Shown here one piece after another: positions 44,364-54,560 of a stretch of DNA of 64,000 bases. A program made the translations under genes and the position numbers. The notes beneath the pieces were generated by a model, which was given only the letters and a program-made list of their open reading frames with translations, searched no databases and had not been told where the DNA came from. Each line of letters opens with the position of its first letter. Position 1 is the stretch's first letter. Source of the stretch: Novosphingobium sp. SG707 (GTDB lineage Bacteria; Pseudomonadota; Alphaproteobacteria; Sphingomonadales; Sphingomonadaceae); assembly GCF_012275515.1 (NCBI RefSeq), contig NZ_JAAZQL010000005.1:62001-126000 (forward strand). Direction: 5' to 3'.

Positions 44364-45344
44364 TCAATTCTTGTGCTGGTCGTTTTCCAGCTTGTTGTAT
44401 TCGTCTTCGATCTGCTTGGGCGCATCTTGCCAAGTCGCCCACGGCAGGCCCTTTTTCAGCGCATAGGACCAGCGCTCCATCCACTCGATCCCGTCTTTGC
44501 CGACATAGGGATCGCGGGTCTTATAGGCCGGATCGCTCATCGCCGCCTCAATCGTGACGGGTTTGAGCCGCCGCCGCTTCAGGATCGCGCCCAACTCGTC
44601 GATGCTGTCGGCATTGAGCCGCGTATCGTGGAGCAGCATGACAAAGGCGATCTGGCGCCCGAACAGCGCGTCCGAGGCCTTTTGATACCAACTGATCGCG
44701 CGTTCGGTATAATCGAGATATTGCTTGCGCACGCGCAGCCGCCGCGCCTCGTCATGGCGGGCCAGCGCGTCCTCATAGGGTTCGGCAAACATCCAGTCAT
44801 CGGCGTCGATCGTGACCGGCGCGATACGATAGCCATGCTGGCCCAGCCATGTGTTGATCGCGTGCTTGACCGCCTCGGGCGCGCCGGTTTCCAGATAGGG
44901 GTGGCGGAACCAGTCCAGCTTCTTGCCCCGTGCGGCCAGCAATTCGCGCGTCACCGGCTCGCCCTTGGCGATGTCGGCGATATAGCCCGCCGCGCCCAGA
45001 TCATTGGGCGATTCATGGCTGAACGTGTGGTTGCCCAGATCCTTGCCCGCATCCAGCCACAGTTTCAGATTGGTGATCTGGCGTGCGCGCACCGCATCGT
45101 CCAGCTTGGATTCGTTCACAAAGCCGATGGCGGGCATATGATTGCGCCGCAATCCGCGCAGCAAGGTGCGGTTGATGTAATCCAGCCACGCCTGATCGTT
45201 GAACAGGCTCAATCCCGGCAAATCGTCAAAGGTCAGCGCCACCTTGCCCATTTGTGCAGGCGGCGGGGCCAAAGGTTGCGCCAAAACCGGCGCGGCGCCG
45301 ACCATCAGCGCCAGTGCTGCCACCGCGCCCCAAACTCCACGCAT
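44364..45344 (-). CDS. Polysaccharide deacetylase (NodB-homology) family protein
   Basis: The product is 326 aa with a signal peptide ending APVLAQ. VALTFDDLPGL supplies the catalytic Asp pair, LGNHTFSHES the two metal-binding His residues, FRHPYLETG the conserved Arg and LLHD the distal His. It probably removes acetyl groups from an exo- or cell-wall polysaccharide in the periplasm. The ATG at 45344 has a GGGGGA site; an adjacent TTG is an alternative. Confidence 0.88.
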   Translation of the reverse strand: MRGVWGAVAALALMVGAAPVLAQPLAPPPAQMGKVALTFDDLPGLSLFNDQAWLDYINRTLLRGLRRNHMPAIGFVNESKLDDAVRARQITNLKLWLDAGKDLGNHTFSHESPNDLGAAGYIADIAKGEPVTRELLAARGKKLDWFRHPYLETGAPEAVKHAINTWLGQHGYRIAPVTIDADDWMFAEPYEDALARHDEARRLRVRKQYLDYTERAISWYQKASDALFGRQIAFVMLLHDTRLNADSIDELGAILKRRRLKPVTIEAAMSDPAYKTRDPYVGKDGIEWMERWSYALKKGLPWATWQDAPKQIEDEYNKLENDQHKN

Positions 45345-45365
45345 GTTCAATATTCCCCCGTTCCA

Positions 45366-46814
45366 TCATTTGACGGAAGGGTGCAACTCCACACCATCCC
45401 GCCATTCGCCGCCGATGGCCTGTATCAGGGCCACAGTGGCGGTCTGCTGATTGACGGTATTCTGTATCAGATTAACGCGCGCCGAATAGGCTGTGGATTG
45501 TGCGGAGGAAACGCTGGTAAAATCAACGGTGCCGGCCTGATACTGATTGCGGATGATGGTTTCGGCCTTGGCTGCGGCGGCATTGGCGGTGGTATAATAG
45601 GGCGCCTGTGCGCGATAGGCCGAGACGGCCGAGAGATTGGTTTCCACCTCCTGAAAAGCATTCAGCACGCTTTGGCGATAGGTGGCGACCGCCGCATTAT
45701 AGGCCGCGCGGGCCTGCGCCACCTTGGCCGAACGCGCGCCGAAATCGATCAGCGTTTCGGCCGCGCTGGCCCCCAAAGACCAGAGCGAGGTGGCCGCGCT
45801 GAACAGGTTGGTCATCGTGGTCGAATTGGACCCGACCGAACCCGACAGCGTGATCGAGGGGAAGAAGGCCGAGCGCTGGATGCCGATGGCCGAATTGGCG
45901 GCGGCCACCGATCTTTCGGCATTGGCGATATCGGGGCGGCGTTGCAGGATGTCGCCCGGCATCACGCCCGGCACCGATGGCAGCGCCGGGTTCCACGCCG
46001 TGGGCGCCAGATGGAAGGTGGAAGGATTTTCGCCAACCAGCACCGCGATGGCATTTTCATAGGATGCGCGTTGGCGCTCCAGATCGCGCAGGGACGCCTC
46101 GGCATTGGACAGGCTGGCCTGCGCGCTTTGCACATCGGCCTCGCTGATCGTACCGGCCGAAAGCTTGTTGCGCGTCACCTCCAGCGAGCGGCGGTAGGCG
46201 GCCACCGTATCGGTCAGCATCACCTTTTGCGCATCCACCCCGCGCAACTGGAAATAATTGGTGGCCAATGTGCCGCGCGCCGAGAGCGTGGCATTGGCCA
46301 GCGTGGCGGCTGATGCCTGCGCCTGCGCCTTGGACTGGCGTGTGGTATCGGCCAGTTTGCCCCAGATGTCGGGGGTCCAGCTGGCGCTGCCGGTGGCCGA
46401 AATGGTGGTGCCGGTGCGGGTCACGCTGCCGCCGGACCCTGTGGTGGTGCCGGTGCTGTTGGCGGCAAAGGTGCCGCTGCGCGTGTCGCTGGCGCTGGCG
46501 CTGATGGTGGGGAAGAGCGCGGCGCGGTTGGCGCGCACCACCGCCTCGGCCTGCGCATAGGCGGCGCGGTAATAGGCGACGTTCTGGTTCGTCACCTCGA
46601 CCTTTTCCTCCAGCGCATCGAGCACCGGATCGCCAAACAGCTTCCACCATTGCCCCTTGGCCACATCGTCGGCGGGCATGGCGGGCGCCCATCCGGCATC
46701 GCCCTTGAAGGCGGCGGCGGGCGCAGCGCTGGTGGGCACATGGTATTTGGGGGCCATGCTGCAGGCCGAAAGGGACAGGGCGGTGGCAAGAGCCAGAGAG
46801 GTACGCTTCATCAT
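45366..46814 (-). CDS. Outer-membrane efflux lipoprotein (OprM/NodT, OpmB-like)
   Basis: The product is 482 aa. A lipobox (LSLSAC) ends the signal peptide, and the two TolC-fold repeats are visible: ISASASDTRSGTFAAN through the first, FPSITLSGSVGSNS in the second. A Ser/Thr/Gly-rich stretch at about residues 110-135 is longer than usual. It is the last gene of the RND operon, starting one base after the MdtC-like stop, so it is probably the dedicated exit duct, as OpmB is for MuxABC. Confidence 0.92.
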   Translation of the reverse strand: MMKRTSLALATALSLSACSMAPKYHVPTSAAPAAAFKGDAGWAPAMPADDVAKGQWWKLFGDPVLDALEEKVEVTNQNVAYYRAAYAQAEAVVRANRAALFPTISASASDTRSGTFAANSTGTTTGSGGSVTRTGTTISATGSASWTPDIWGKLADTTRQSKAQAQASAATLANATLSARGTLATNYFQLRGVDAQKVMLTDTVAAYRRSLEVTRNKLSAGTISEADVQSAQASLSNAEASLRDLERQRASYENAIAVLVGENPSTFHLAPTAWNPALPSVPGVMPGDILQRRPDIANAERSVAAANSAIGIQRSAFFPSITLSGSVGSNSTTMTNLFSAATSLWSLGASAAETLIDFGARSAKVAQARAAYNAAVATYRQSVLNAFQEVETNLSAVSAYRAQAPYYTTANAAAAKAETIIRNQYQAGTVDFTSVSSAQSTAYSARVNLIQNTVNQQTATVALIQAIGGEWRDGVELHPSVK

Positions 46815-46815
46815 A

Positions 46816-49800
46816 TCAGGCTTCCAGAGGTTCAGCATCGCCATGGCGAGCCAGCAGATGTTCATGGGGAGAGCGGCGGCGCCATTTGTCCACCGCCAGA
46901 TAGACCACAGGCGTCGTCAGCAGCGTCAGCATCTGGCTGACGATCAGCCCGCCCACGATGGCAATGCCCAGCGGGCGGCGCAATTCGGCGCCGTCGCCAA
47001 AGCCGATGGCCAGCGGCAAGGCGCCCAAAGCAGCGGCCAACGTGGTCATCAGGATCGGGCGGAAACGCAGCAGGCTGGCCTCGCGGATCGCCTCAAAGGA
47101 GGAGAGCCCGCGCGACCGTTCCGATTCGATGGCAAAGTCGATGATCAGGATCGCGTTCTTCTTCACAATGCCGATCAGCAGCACGACCCCGATCAGCGCG
47201 ATAATGTCGAACTGCCCCCCCGTCACGATCAGGGCGAAGATCGCTCCCACGCCCGCCGAGGGCAGGGTGGAAAGCACCGTCAGCGGGTGGATCGCGCTTT
47301 CATACAGAATGCCCAGCACGATATAGATCGTGACGATCGCGGCCACGATCAGCAGCGGCATCGAGCTGGTTGACTGCTGAAACACCTTGGCGGTGCCGCC
47401 GAAATCGCCATGGACGCCGGCGGGCAGGGCAAGGCTGGCCTGCGTGGCGGCAATGGTCTGCGCGGCCTGGCCCAGCGAAAGGCCCGGCGGCAGGTTGAAC
47501 GAGATCGTGGCCGAGGGTTCGCCATCGGTATGGCTGACGCTGGCCGCGGTCGAGGCGTTGGACCATGCCGCCACGGTGGAGAGCGGGATCTGGGTGGTGG
47601 CGGTGGCGCTCACCGCGCTGCCCCTGGCCGCATTGTTGCCCAGCGAGGCATTGGCGTTGGTGGCCGTGGTGGATGAGGACAGGGTTCCCCCCACCGGCAG
47701 ATAGAGATTGCCGAGCGCTTCGGGCTTGCCCGAATAGGTCGGATCGGCCTCCATCACCACATGATACTGGTTCAGCCCCTGATAGATCGAGGCGACCTGC
47801 CGCTGGCCAAAGGCGTCATAAAGCGTCTGGTCGATGGTGTTCATGGTGATGCCAAGGCTGGCGGCCCGGTTGCGGTCCACGGTGACAAAGGCGCTGGCGC
47901 CCGCGTCCTGCTGGTCGATATCCACATCGGTGATCGCCTGCGGCTGGGCCTTCAGCGCCTTGACCAGTTTCTCGCCCGCTTCGCGCAGCATCTGCGCGCT
48001 TTCGGCGTGGAGGACATATTGATAGGTCGCGCTGGTCTGGCGCCCGCCCGCCTGCAGATCCTGCACCGGGTTGAGAAACACGCTGACCCCGCGCACCCGC
48101 GCCAGTTTGGGGCGCAGGCGGGCGATAACGTCATTGATCGGCGGACGCTCTCCGCGCGGTTTCAGATTGACGAACATAAAGCCCGAACCCGCACGCCCGC
48201 CCCCGGTAAAGGCCACCAGCGTGGCGACGGCCGGATCGGCGCGGATGATATTGGCCGCCTGCGTCAGCTTGTCGGATGTGGCGGCAAAGGACATGGATTG
48301 ATCGACGCGCAGGCCGCCCGTCATCGCGCCTGTATCCTGTTGCGGCAAGAGTCCCTTGGGCGCGACCACGATCAGGAACACGTTCAAAATCACCGCGCCC
48401 AGCAGCAGCAGCAGCACCGGCCCGCGATGGTTCAGCGCCCAATCCAGTCGCCGTGCATAGCGCGCGTGCAGCCCATCGAAAAACCGGCGCGAGGTGCGGA
48501 ACAGGGCATTGTCCTTTTCCACCCCCGGCGCCACCAGCGCCCGGCTGGCCAGCATGGGCGTGACCGTCAGGCTGGCAATCAGGCTGATGCCCACCGCCGC
48601 CGTCATGGTCAGCGCAAATTCGCGCATCAACCGCCCCATCACCCCGCCCATGAAGATCAGCGGCACAAAGACCGCGACAAGGGACAGCGAAATGGACAGC
48701 ACGGTAAAGCCCACCTCGCGCGCGCCGCGCAGGGCGGCGGTAAAGGGGGGCATCCCTTCCTCGACATGGCGGGCAATGTTTTCGACCACCACAATCGCGT
48801 CATCGACCACAAAGCCGGTCGCCACGGTCAGGGCCATCAGCGACAGATTGTCGAGCAGGAAGCCCGACATATACATCACCCCCAGCGTGCCCAGCAGCGA
48901 GACGATCACCGCAGCCGCCGGGATAAGGGTCGCGCGCCAGCTTTGCAGAAACACGCTGACCACGATCACCACCAGCAGCGTGGAGACGAGCAGCGCAATC
49001 TCCACCTCATGCAGCGAGGAGCGGATGGTGATCGTGCGGTCGGTGGCGATGTTGAGCTTGATATCGGCGGGCAGCAAGGCCTGCAGCCCCGGCACCTGCG
49101 CGCGTAGCGCGTCGACCGTCTGCACGATATTGGCGTCAGGCTGGCGGGTGATGATGATCGGCACCGACTTCTTGCCGTTGAACAGGCCCATCGTGTGCAA
49201 TTCTTCGGGCCCATCGACCACGCGGGCGATGTCGGACAGGCGCACCGGCGCGCCATTGCGCCAGGCGATGACCATGGGGGCAAAGTCTGCCGCCTTTAGC
49301 GCCGCGGCATTGGAGAAAATCTGCCAGGACAGACCGCCCTTGGAAATGTCGATCCCTTCGAGAACACCTCTGGGCCGGTTCGTGCTGGCCGATTGCAGGG
49401 CAGTGCGCACATCCTCCAGCCCGATCCCCGCGCGGGCCAACTGCATCGGGTTGATCTCGATCCGCACACCGGGCAAAGCCGCACCGCCCAGCTCGACATT
49501 GCCCACGCCATTCACCTGAAGCAGCTTTTGCTGCACGATGTTCGACACCGCATCATAGATCTGTTCGGGCGTGCGGGTCGGGCTGGTCAGGGCAAGGATC
49601 AGGATCGGCGCATCGGCCGGGTTCATCTTGCGATAGGTGGGGTTGGTTTTGAGCGTGCTGGGCAGATCGGCCCGCGCGGCGGCAATCGCGGCCTGAACAT
49701 CGCGGGCCGCCCCGTCAATGTTGCGGTTCAGGTCGAATTGCAGCACCACCTGTGTCGAACCCAGCGAGGAGCGCGAGGTCATCTCCGTCACGCCCGCAAT

Positions 49801-50019
49801 CGTGCCGAGGCGGCGCTCCAGCGGGCTGGCCACAGTACTGGCCATGGTCGAGGGGCTGGCGCCGGGCAGGCTGGCCTGCACCATCACCGTGGGGATGTCG
49901 ACGCGGGGCAGGGGCGCGACGGGAAGCTGGAAAAACGCCGCAATGCCCGCCAGCGCCACCCCGATGGTGAGCAATATCGTGCCGACCGGCCGCCGGATAA
50001 AGGGGGCGGAAATATTCAC
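46816..50019 (-). CDS. mdtC: RND efflux permease, MdtC/MuxC-like
   Basis: The product is 1067 aa, HAE-1 type. It starts MNISAPFIRRPVGTILLTIG and has twelve helices with two large periplasmic loops. The proton relay is VATGFVVDDAIVVVENIARH with two adjacent Asp residues. MdtB/MdtC-type pumps form mixed trimers, and the upstream neighbour encodes a second, different permease. Its start overlaps that gene by four bases (ATGA). Confidence 0.95.
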   Translation of the reverse strand: MNISAPFIRRPVGTILLTIGVALAGIAAFFQLPVAPLPRVDIPTVMVQASLPGASPSTMASTVASPLERRLGTIAGVTEMTSRSSLGSTQVVLQFDLNRNIDGAARDVQAAIAAARADLPSTLKTNPTYRKMNPADAPILILALTSPTRTPEQIYDAVSNIVQQKLLQVNGVGNVELGGAALPGVRIEINPMQLARAGIGLEDVRTALQSASTNRPRGVLEGIDISKGGLSWQIFSNAAALKAADFAPMVIAWRNGAPVRLSDIARVVDGPEELHTMGLFNGKKSVPIIITRQPDANIVQTVDALRAQVPGLQALLPADIKLNIATDRTITIRSSLHEVEIALLVSTLLVVIVVSVFLQSWRATLIPAAAVIVSLLGTLGVMYMSGFLLDNLSLMALTVATGFVVDDAIVVVENIARHVEEGMPPFTAALRGAREVGFTVLSISLSLVAVFVPLIFMGGVMGRLMREFALTMTAAVGISLIASLTVTPMLASRALVAPGVEKDNALFRTSRRFFDGLHARYARRLDWALNHRGPVLLLLLGAVILNVFLIVVAPKGLLPQQDTGAMTGGLRVDQSMSFAATSDKLTQAANIIRADPAVATLVAFTGGGRAGSGFMFVNLKPRGERPPINDVIARLRPKLARVRGVSVFLNPVQDLQAGGRQTSATYQYVLHAESAQMLREAGEKLVKALKAQPQAITDVDIDQQDAGASAFVTVDRNRAASLGITMNTIDQTLYDAFGQRQVASIYQGLNQYHVVMEADPTYSGKPEALGNLYLPVGGTLSSSTTATNANASLGNNAARGSAVSATATTQIPLSTVAAWSNASTAASVSHTDGEPSATISFNLPPGLSLGQAAQTIAATQASLALPAGVHGDFGGTAKVFQQSTSSMPLLIVAAIVTIYIVLGILYESAIHPLTVLSTLPSAGVGAIFALIVTGGQFDIIALIGVVLLIGIVKKNAILIIDFAIESERSRGLSSFEAIREASLLRFRPILMTTLAAALGALPLAIGFGDGAELRRPLGIAIVGGLIVSQMLTLLTTPVVYLAVDKWRRRSPHEHLLARHGDAEPLEA

Positions 50020-53000
50020 GCCGCCTGCTCCACGCGCTTGGCCTGCCGCCGTTCGCGCCAGTTTTCAAAGGCGAGGAAGATCACCGGCGTGGTGAACAGC
50101 GTCAGCACCTGAGACAGGATCAGGCCCCCCGCGATGGACAGGCCCAGAGGCTGGCGCAATTCATGGCCCATGCCCGACCCGAAGATCATCGGGATCGCGG
50201 CAAACAGCGCGGCAAAGGTGGTCATCATGATCGGCCGGAAACGCAGATGGGCGGCGCGTTTGATCGCCTCATCCGCCGCCATCCCTTCCTCGCGCATGGC
50301 GGCAATGGCAAAGTCGATCATCATGATCGCGTTTTTCTTCACAATGCCGATCAGCAGCACGATGCCGATAATCCCGATCACCCCCAGCCCGTAGGAGGTC
50401 AGCGCCAGCGCGATCAGCGCCCCCACGCCCGCCGAGGGCAGGGTGGAGAGGATTGTGACGGGATGGATGAAGCTTTCATACAGCACGCCCAGCACGATAT
50501 AGACCGTGATGATCGCGGCCAGCACCAGCACCGCCTCATTGGCCAGCGCCGAGCGGAAGGCCGAGGCCGAGCCGGAGAAATCCATCGTCAAAGAGGAGGG
50601 CATCCCCAGATCCTTGGCCGCCTGTTCGATGGAGGACACCGCATGGCCCAGCGACACGCCCGGCGTCACATCGAAACCGATGGTGGCCGAGGGGAATTGT
50701 CCCTCGCGCGCCAGAACCAGCGGGCTGATCCCTTCGCGGATCGTGGCGATGGTGCCCAGCGGCACCTGCGTGCCGGATGACAGCGGGATATAGAGCTGTC
50801 CAAGGCTTTGCGGATCGGACAGCATCTGCGGGCTGGCCGAGAGGATCACGCGGTTCTGGCTCGACTGGGTATAGATGGTCGAGATGATCCGCTGGCCAAA
50901 GGCATCATAGAGCGCATTGTCGACGCTGAGCACAGAGAGGCCCAGACGCGCCGCCGCATCGCGGTTGACGTCCACGATCACGCTGCGCCCTTGGCCCAGA
51001 GCAGGCGCATTGGCATCGCGCAGCGAGGTCTCGGATTTGAGCGCCTGCGCCAGCTTTTGCCCCCATGTGTTGACCGTATCCTGATCCGCACCATGCAGCG
51101 CAAAGCGATAGGGCGTCAGGCCCGTTTCGGTGTCGATGGTCAGATCCTGCACCGGCTGGAAGTAAAGCTGGACCCCCGGCACCCCGGCCGCGCTGTCGCG
51201 CAGGCGGGTCATGATCGCTTCCTGATCCTCGCGCGCATTGATGGGTTTGAGGTTGATGACCATCCGCCCCTGATTGACGGTCGTGTTCGTACCATCCACG
51301 CCCACGCTGGAGGAGAGCGATTCCACGCCCGGATCTTCCAGCATTTTGGCCGCCACCTGCTGTTGCAGATGGGCCATGCGGGTAAAGCTGATGTCCTGTG
51401 CGGCCACCAAGGTCGCGCGGATCTGCCCGGTGTCCTGCGTGGGAAACAGGTTTTTCGGGATCGCCCAGAACAGCGCCGCCGTCACCACCAGCGAAGCGGC
51501 AAAGACCAGCATCGTCAGGCCGCTGCGCGCCATGACCCAGCCCAAAGCGCGGGCATAGGCAGCGGCGAGGCGGTCGAACTGGTGCATCGCCTTGTCTACA
51601 ACGGCAAAGCGGCGCTCCTCATGTTCGGGTTTCAGCCAGCGCGCGGCCAGCATCGGCACAGCGGTCAGCGCCACCAGCGCCGACAGCGCGATGGTCACGG
51701 CAAGGCTGATGGCGAATTCGCGGAACAGCCGCCCCACCACATCGCCCATGAACAAGAGCGGGATAAGCACGGCAATCAGGCTGACGGTCAGGCTAATGAT
51801 GGTAAAGCCGATCTCGCTGGCGCCCTTCAGCGCCGCGTCAAAGGGCTTCATCCCTTCCTCGACATAACGGGCGATATTCTCGATCACTACGATGGCGTCA
51901 TCGACCACAAAACCGCTGGCGATGGTGAGCGCCATCAGCGTCAGGTTATTGATCGAAAAGCCCAGCGCCCACATCGCGGCAAAGGCCCCGACCAGCGAAA
52001 GCGGCACCGAAATCGCCGCCACCATGGTTGCGCGCATGCTGCCCAGAAAGAGGAAGATCACCAGCACCACTAGCAGCACCGCCAGCACCAGTTCAAACTG
52101 CACATCCTCGACGCTGGCGCGGATGCCCTCGGTGCGGTCGGTCAGCACTTTGACCTTCACATCGGCGGGCAATTGCGCGGTCAGATCGGGCAGGGCCGCC
52201 TTGATCGCATCGACCGTCGCGATGACATTGGCGCCGGGCTGGCGCTGAACGTCGATGATGACGGCGCTCTGCCTGTTCATCCAACTGGCGGTGCGGGTGT
52301 TTTCCACCCCCGCCTCGACGCTGGCCACATCGGACAGGCGGATCGGTGCGCCATTGGCATAGGAGACGACCAGATTGGCGTAGTCCTTCGCGCTGCCCAA
52401 CTGGTCATTGGCGTCGATGGTCCAGCTTTTGGTGATCCCGTCAAAGCTGCCCTTGGCCATGTTGACATTGGCGTTGGAAATGGCGCTGCGGATGCTTTCA
52501 AGGCTCAGCCCCCGCGTGGCCAGCGCGCCGACATTGGCGATGATCCGCACGGCGGGGCGCTGTCCGCCCGACAGGCTTACCAGACCAACGCCTGAAACCT
52601 GCGCGATCTTGTTTGAAAACTGCCGCTCGACAATCCCCTGCACCTCGCCCAGCGGGCGGGTTTTCGAGGACACGCCCAGCGTGATGACCGGCGCGTCGGC
52701 GGGGTTCACCTTGGCATAGACCGGCGGCGCGGGCAGATCGGACGGCAGCAGGCTGTTGGCGGCATTGATGGCCGCCTGCACCTGTTGCTCGGCCACATCC
52801 AGCGCCATGCCCAGATCGAACTGCAGCGTGATGACCGAGGCCCCGCCCGAGGAGTTCGAGGTCATGCGGGTCAGGCCCGGCATCTGGCCAAACTGGCGCT
52901 CCAGCGGGCTGGTGACGGTCAGCGCCATCACATCGGGGCTGGCGCCGGGATAGAGCGTGCGCACCTGGATCGTGGGATAATCCACCTGCGGCAGCGCCGA

Positions 53001-53156
53001 GAGCGGCAATTGCTTCCACGCGATAAAACCGGCCAGCAACAGCGCGATCATCATCAGCGTGGTGGCCACAGGGCGCAGGATGAAGGGCCGCGACGGGCCG
53101 CCCATCATCTTCTCGGCGGGAAGCTCGTCCCGGCCGGGTTCAACGGGCGCGCTCAT
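50016..53156 (-). CDS. mdtB: RND efflux permease, MdtB/MuxB-like
   Basis: The product is 1046 aa. An N-terminal tail of about 25 residues precedes PFILRPVATTLMMIALLLAG. The proton relay TIASGFVVDDAIVVIENIAR and the closing motif LFTTPVIFLAFENW are canonical. With the MdtC-like paralogue it would make a heterotrimer for novobiocin, bile-salt or aromatic-type substrates. It overlaps the adaptor gene by ATGA. Confidence 0.95.
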   Translation of the reverse strand: MSAPVEPGRDELPAEKMMGGPSRPFILRPVATTLMMIALLLAGFIAWKQLPLSALPQVDYPTIQVRTLYPGASPDVMALTVTSPLERQFGQMPGLTRMTSNSSGGASVITLQFDLGMALDVAEQQVQAAINAANSLLPSDLPAPPVYAKVNPADAPVITLGVSSKTRPLGEVQGIVERQFSNKIAQVSGVGLVSLSGGQRPAVRIIANVGALATRGLSLESIRSAISNANVNMAKGSFDGITKSWTIDANDQLGSAKDYANLVVSYANGAPIRLSDVASVEAGVENTRTASWMNRQSAVIIDVQRQPGANVIATVDAIKAALPDLTAQLPADVKVKVLTDRTEGIRASVEDVQFELVLAVLLVVLVIFLFLGSMRATMVAAISVPLSLVGAFAAMWALGFSINNLTLMALTIASGFVVDDAIVVIENIARYVEEGMKPFDAALKGASEIGFTIISLTVSLIAVLIPLLFMGDVVGRLFREFAISLAVTIALSALVALTAVPMLAARWLKPEHEERRFAVVDKAMHQFDRLAAAYARALGWVMARSGLTMLVFAASLVVTAALFWAIPKNLFPTQDTGQIRATLVAAQDISFTRMAHLQQQVAAKMLEDPGVESLSSSVGVDGTNTTVNQGRMVINLKPINAREDQEAIMTRLRDSAAGVPGVQLYFQPVQDLTIDTETGLTPYRFALHGADQDTVNTWGQKLAQALKSETSLRDANAPALGQGRSVIVDVNRDAAARLGLSVLSVDNALYDAFGQRIISTIYTQSSQNRVILSASPQMLSDPQSLGQLYIPLSSGTQVPLGTIATIREGISPLVLAREGQFPSATIGFDVTPGVSLGHAVSSIEQAAKDLGMPSSLTMDFSGSASAFRSALANEAVLVLAAIITVYIVLGVLYESFIHPVTILSTLPSAGVGALIALALTSYGLGVIGIIGIVLLIGIVKKNAIMMIDFAIAAMREEGMAADEAIKRAAHLRFRPIMMTTFAALFAAIPMIFGSGMGHELRQPLGLSIAGGLILSQVLTLFTTPVIFLAFENWRERRQAKRVEQAA

Positions 53157-54373
53157 TGGGCCGCCTTGCGCTTGCCCTTGTGTTCTGCGCCGCCGGGTCC
53201 TCCCGGGCCGCCCTTGCCGCCCGCCAGGCGCACGCTCGAGCCGTCATCGAGCCCATCCGCGCCCTCGGCCACGACCAATTGCCCCTTGTTCAGTCCGCCC
53301 AGGATCGCGGTGTTCCGCCCATCGCTGGGGCCGACCTTGACCACCGTCAGCTTCACCTTGTTGTCCGGCTGCACGACGAACACGAAATCGCCCGGTGCGC
53401 CGTGCCGCAGCGCCGAAACCGGCACCACCGGCACCTGATGCAGCGTATCGACCAGCATCTTCACATTGACGAACTGATTGGGGAACAAAGCTTTCACCGC
53501 CGCCGGATTGGCAAAGCGCGCCTTGGCCTTGATCGTGCCGGTGGTGGTGTCGATCTGATTGTCAAAGGTCGAGAATGTGCCCTTGGCCAGCTCGCTCTTG
53601 CCGTCCTGATCATAGGCGATCACGGGCAGACCGGTCCCCTTGGCGGCAATCGCGTTCAATTGCCCCTGCGGCACGGTAAAGGCCACATCAATGGGATCGG
53701 TGCGCGTGATCGTGGCAATGCCTGCCGTGTCCGACGGCGTGACATAGGCGCCGACCGAAACCTGACGCAGGCCGATGCGGCCCGAGAAAGGCGCCTTGAC
53801 CGCGGTATATTGCAGATTGAGCCGCGCCGTGCCCACAGCGGCGCGGTCGGCGGCCACGGTGCCTTCCAACTGGCCCACCGTGGCGCGCTGGGTATCGAGC
53901 GTCTGGCGCGCGACCGAATCCTGCGAGGCCAGCGTTTCATAGCGCTTGAGGTCCAGCTTGGCCGAGTTCAACTGGGCCATGTCCTTGGCCAACGTCCCCT
54001 CGGCCTGCGACAGGGAAAGGCGATAGGGGCGCGGGTCGATCTGGGCGATCACCTGACCCTCGCGCACCTGCTGGCCCTCCTTGAACAGGATGGCGAAAAC
54101 CGTGCCCGAAAGCTGGCTGCGCACGGCGGCCGAATCGATGGGCGTGACCGTGCCGATAGCGTTGACCTCGACCGGCATATCGCCAAGGCCCACCGGCACC
54201 GCCGAAACCGCCGCCGCCGGACGCCCCGAACGCGCGTTCTTCTGCGCCCCGGCCCCCGCAAACCATTTGCCGATCAGCGCCACCGCCACCAGCCCGATCA
54301 CCACCAGCGCATAGGCCAGCCAGGGTTTGCGGCGGGGCCGGTGGTCATCATAATAGGGCGCGGTGTCGGACAT
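53153..54373 (-). CDS. mdtA: RND periplasmic adaptor, MdtA-like
   Basis: The product is 406 aa with an N-terminal membrane anchor (LAYALVVIGLVAVALIGKWF). Lipoyl halves, a helical hairpin and a beta-barrel (GIATITRTDPIDVAFTVPQG) follow, with a Gly/Lys-rich C-terminal tail. It is first in the operon adaptor, MdtB, MdtC, outer-membrane factor. Start 54373 (GGAG about ten bases upstream) is preferred; 54388 and 54475 are alternatives. Confidence 0.92.
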   Translation of the reverse strand: MSDTAPYYDDHRPRRKPWLAYALVVIGLVAVALIGKWFAGAGAQKNARSGRPAAAVSAVPVGLGDMPVEVNAIGTVTPIDSAAVRSQLSGTVFAILFKEGQQVREGQVIAQIDPRPYRLSLSQAEGTLAKDMAQLNSAKLDLKRYETLASQDSVARQTLDTQRATVGQLEGTVAADRAAVGTARLNLQYTAVKAPFSGRIGLRQVSVGAYVTPSDTAGIATITRTDPIDVAFTVPQGQLNAIAAKGTGLPVIAYDQDGKSELAKGTFSTFDNQIDTTTGTIKAKARFANPAAVKALFPNQFVNVKMLVDTLHQVPVVPVSALRHGAPGDFVFVVQPDNKVKLTVVKVGPSDGRNTAILGGLNKGQLVVAEGADGLDDGSSVRLAGGKGGPGGPGGAEHKGKRKAAQ

Positions 54374-54560
54374 GTTGGCATTCTCCATCGGCGCAGGCCA
54401 TACGCGGCCCATTGACGGTGCGCCCGGTGTTTCAAAGGACGTCAGGACTGGCCAAGCGATCCACAGCTTGCCCATTCGTTACAATGGGCAGATTGCCGCA
54501 AGCTGACAATCAAGAAAGTATCGTCAATTGCAACAGAACGTAACAGATGGTCTGCGGGAC

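Noticed and set aside
47761..49107. 448-codon open frame opposite the MdtC-like gene
   Set aside because: Low-complexity Gln/His/Arg-rich translation, no homology-like motif, and complete overlap with a well-conserved RND permease.
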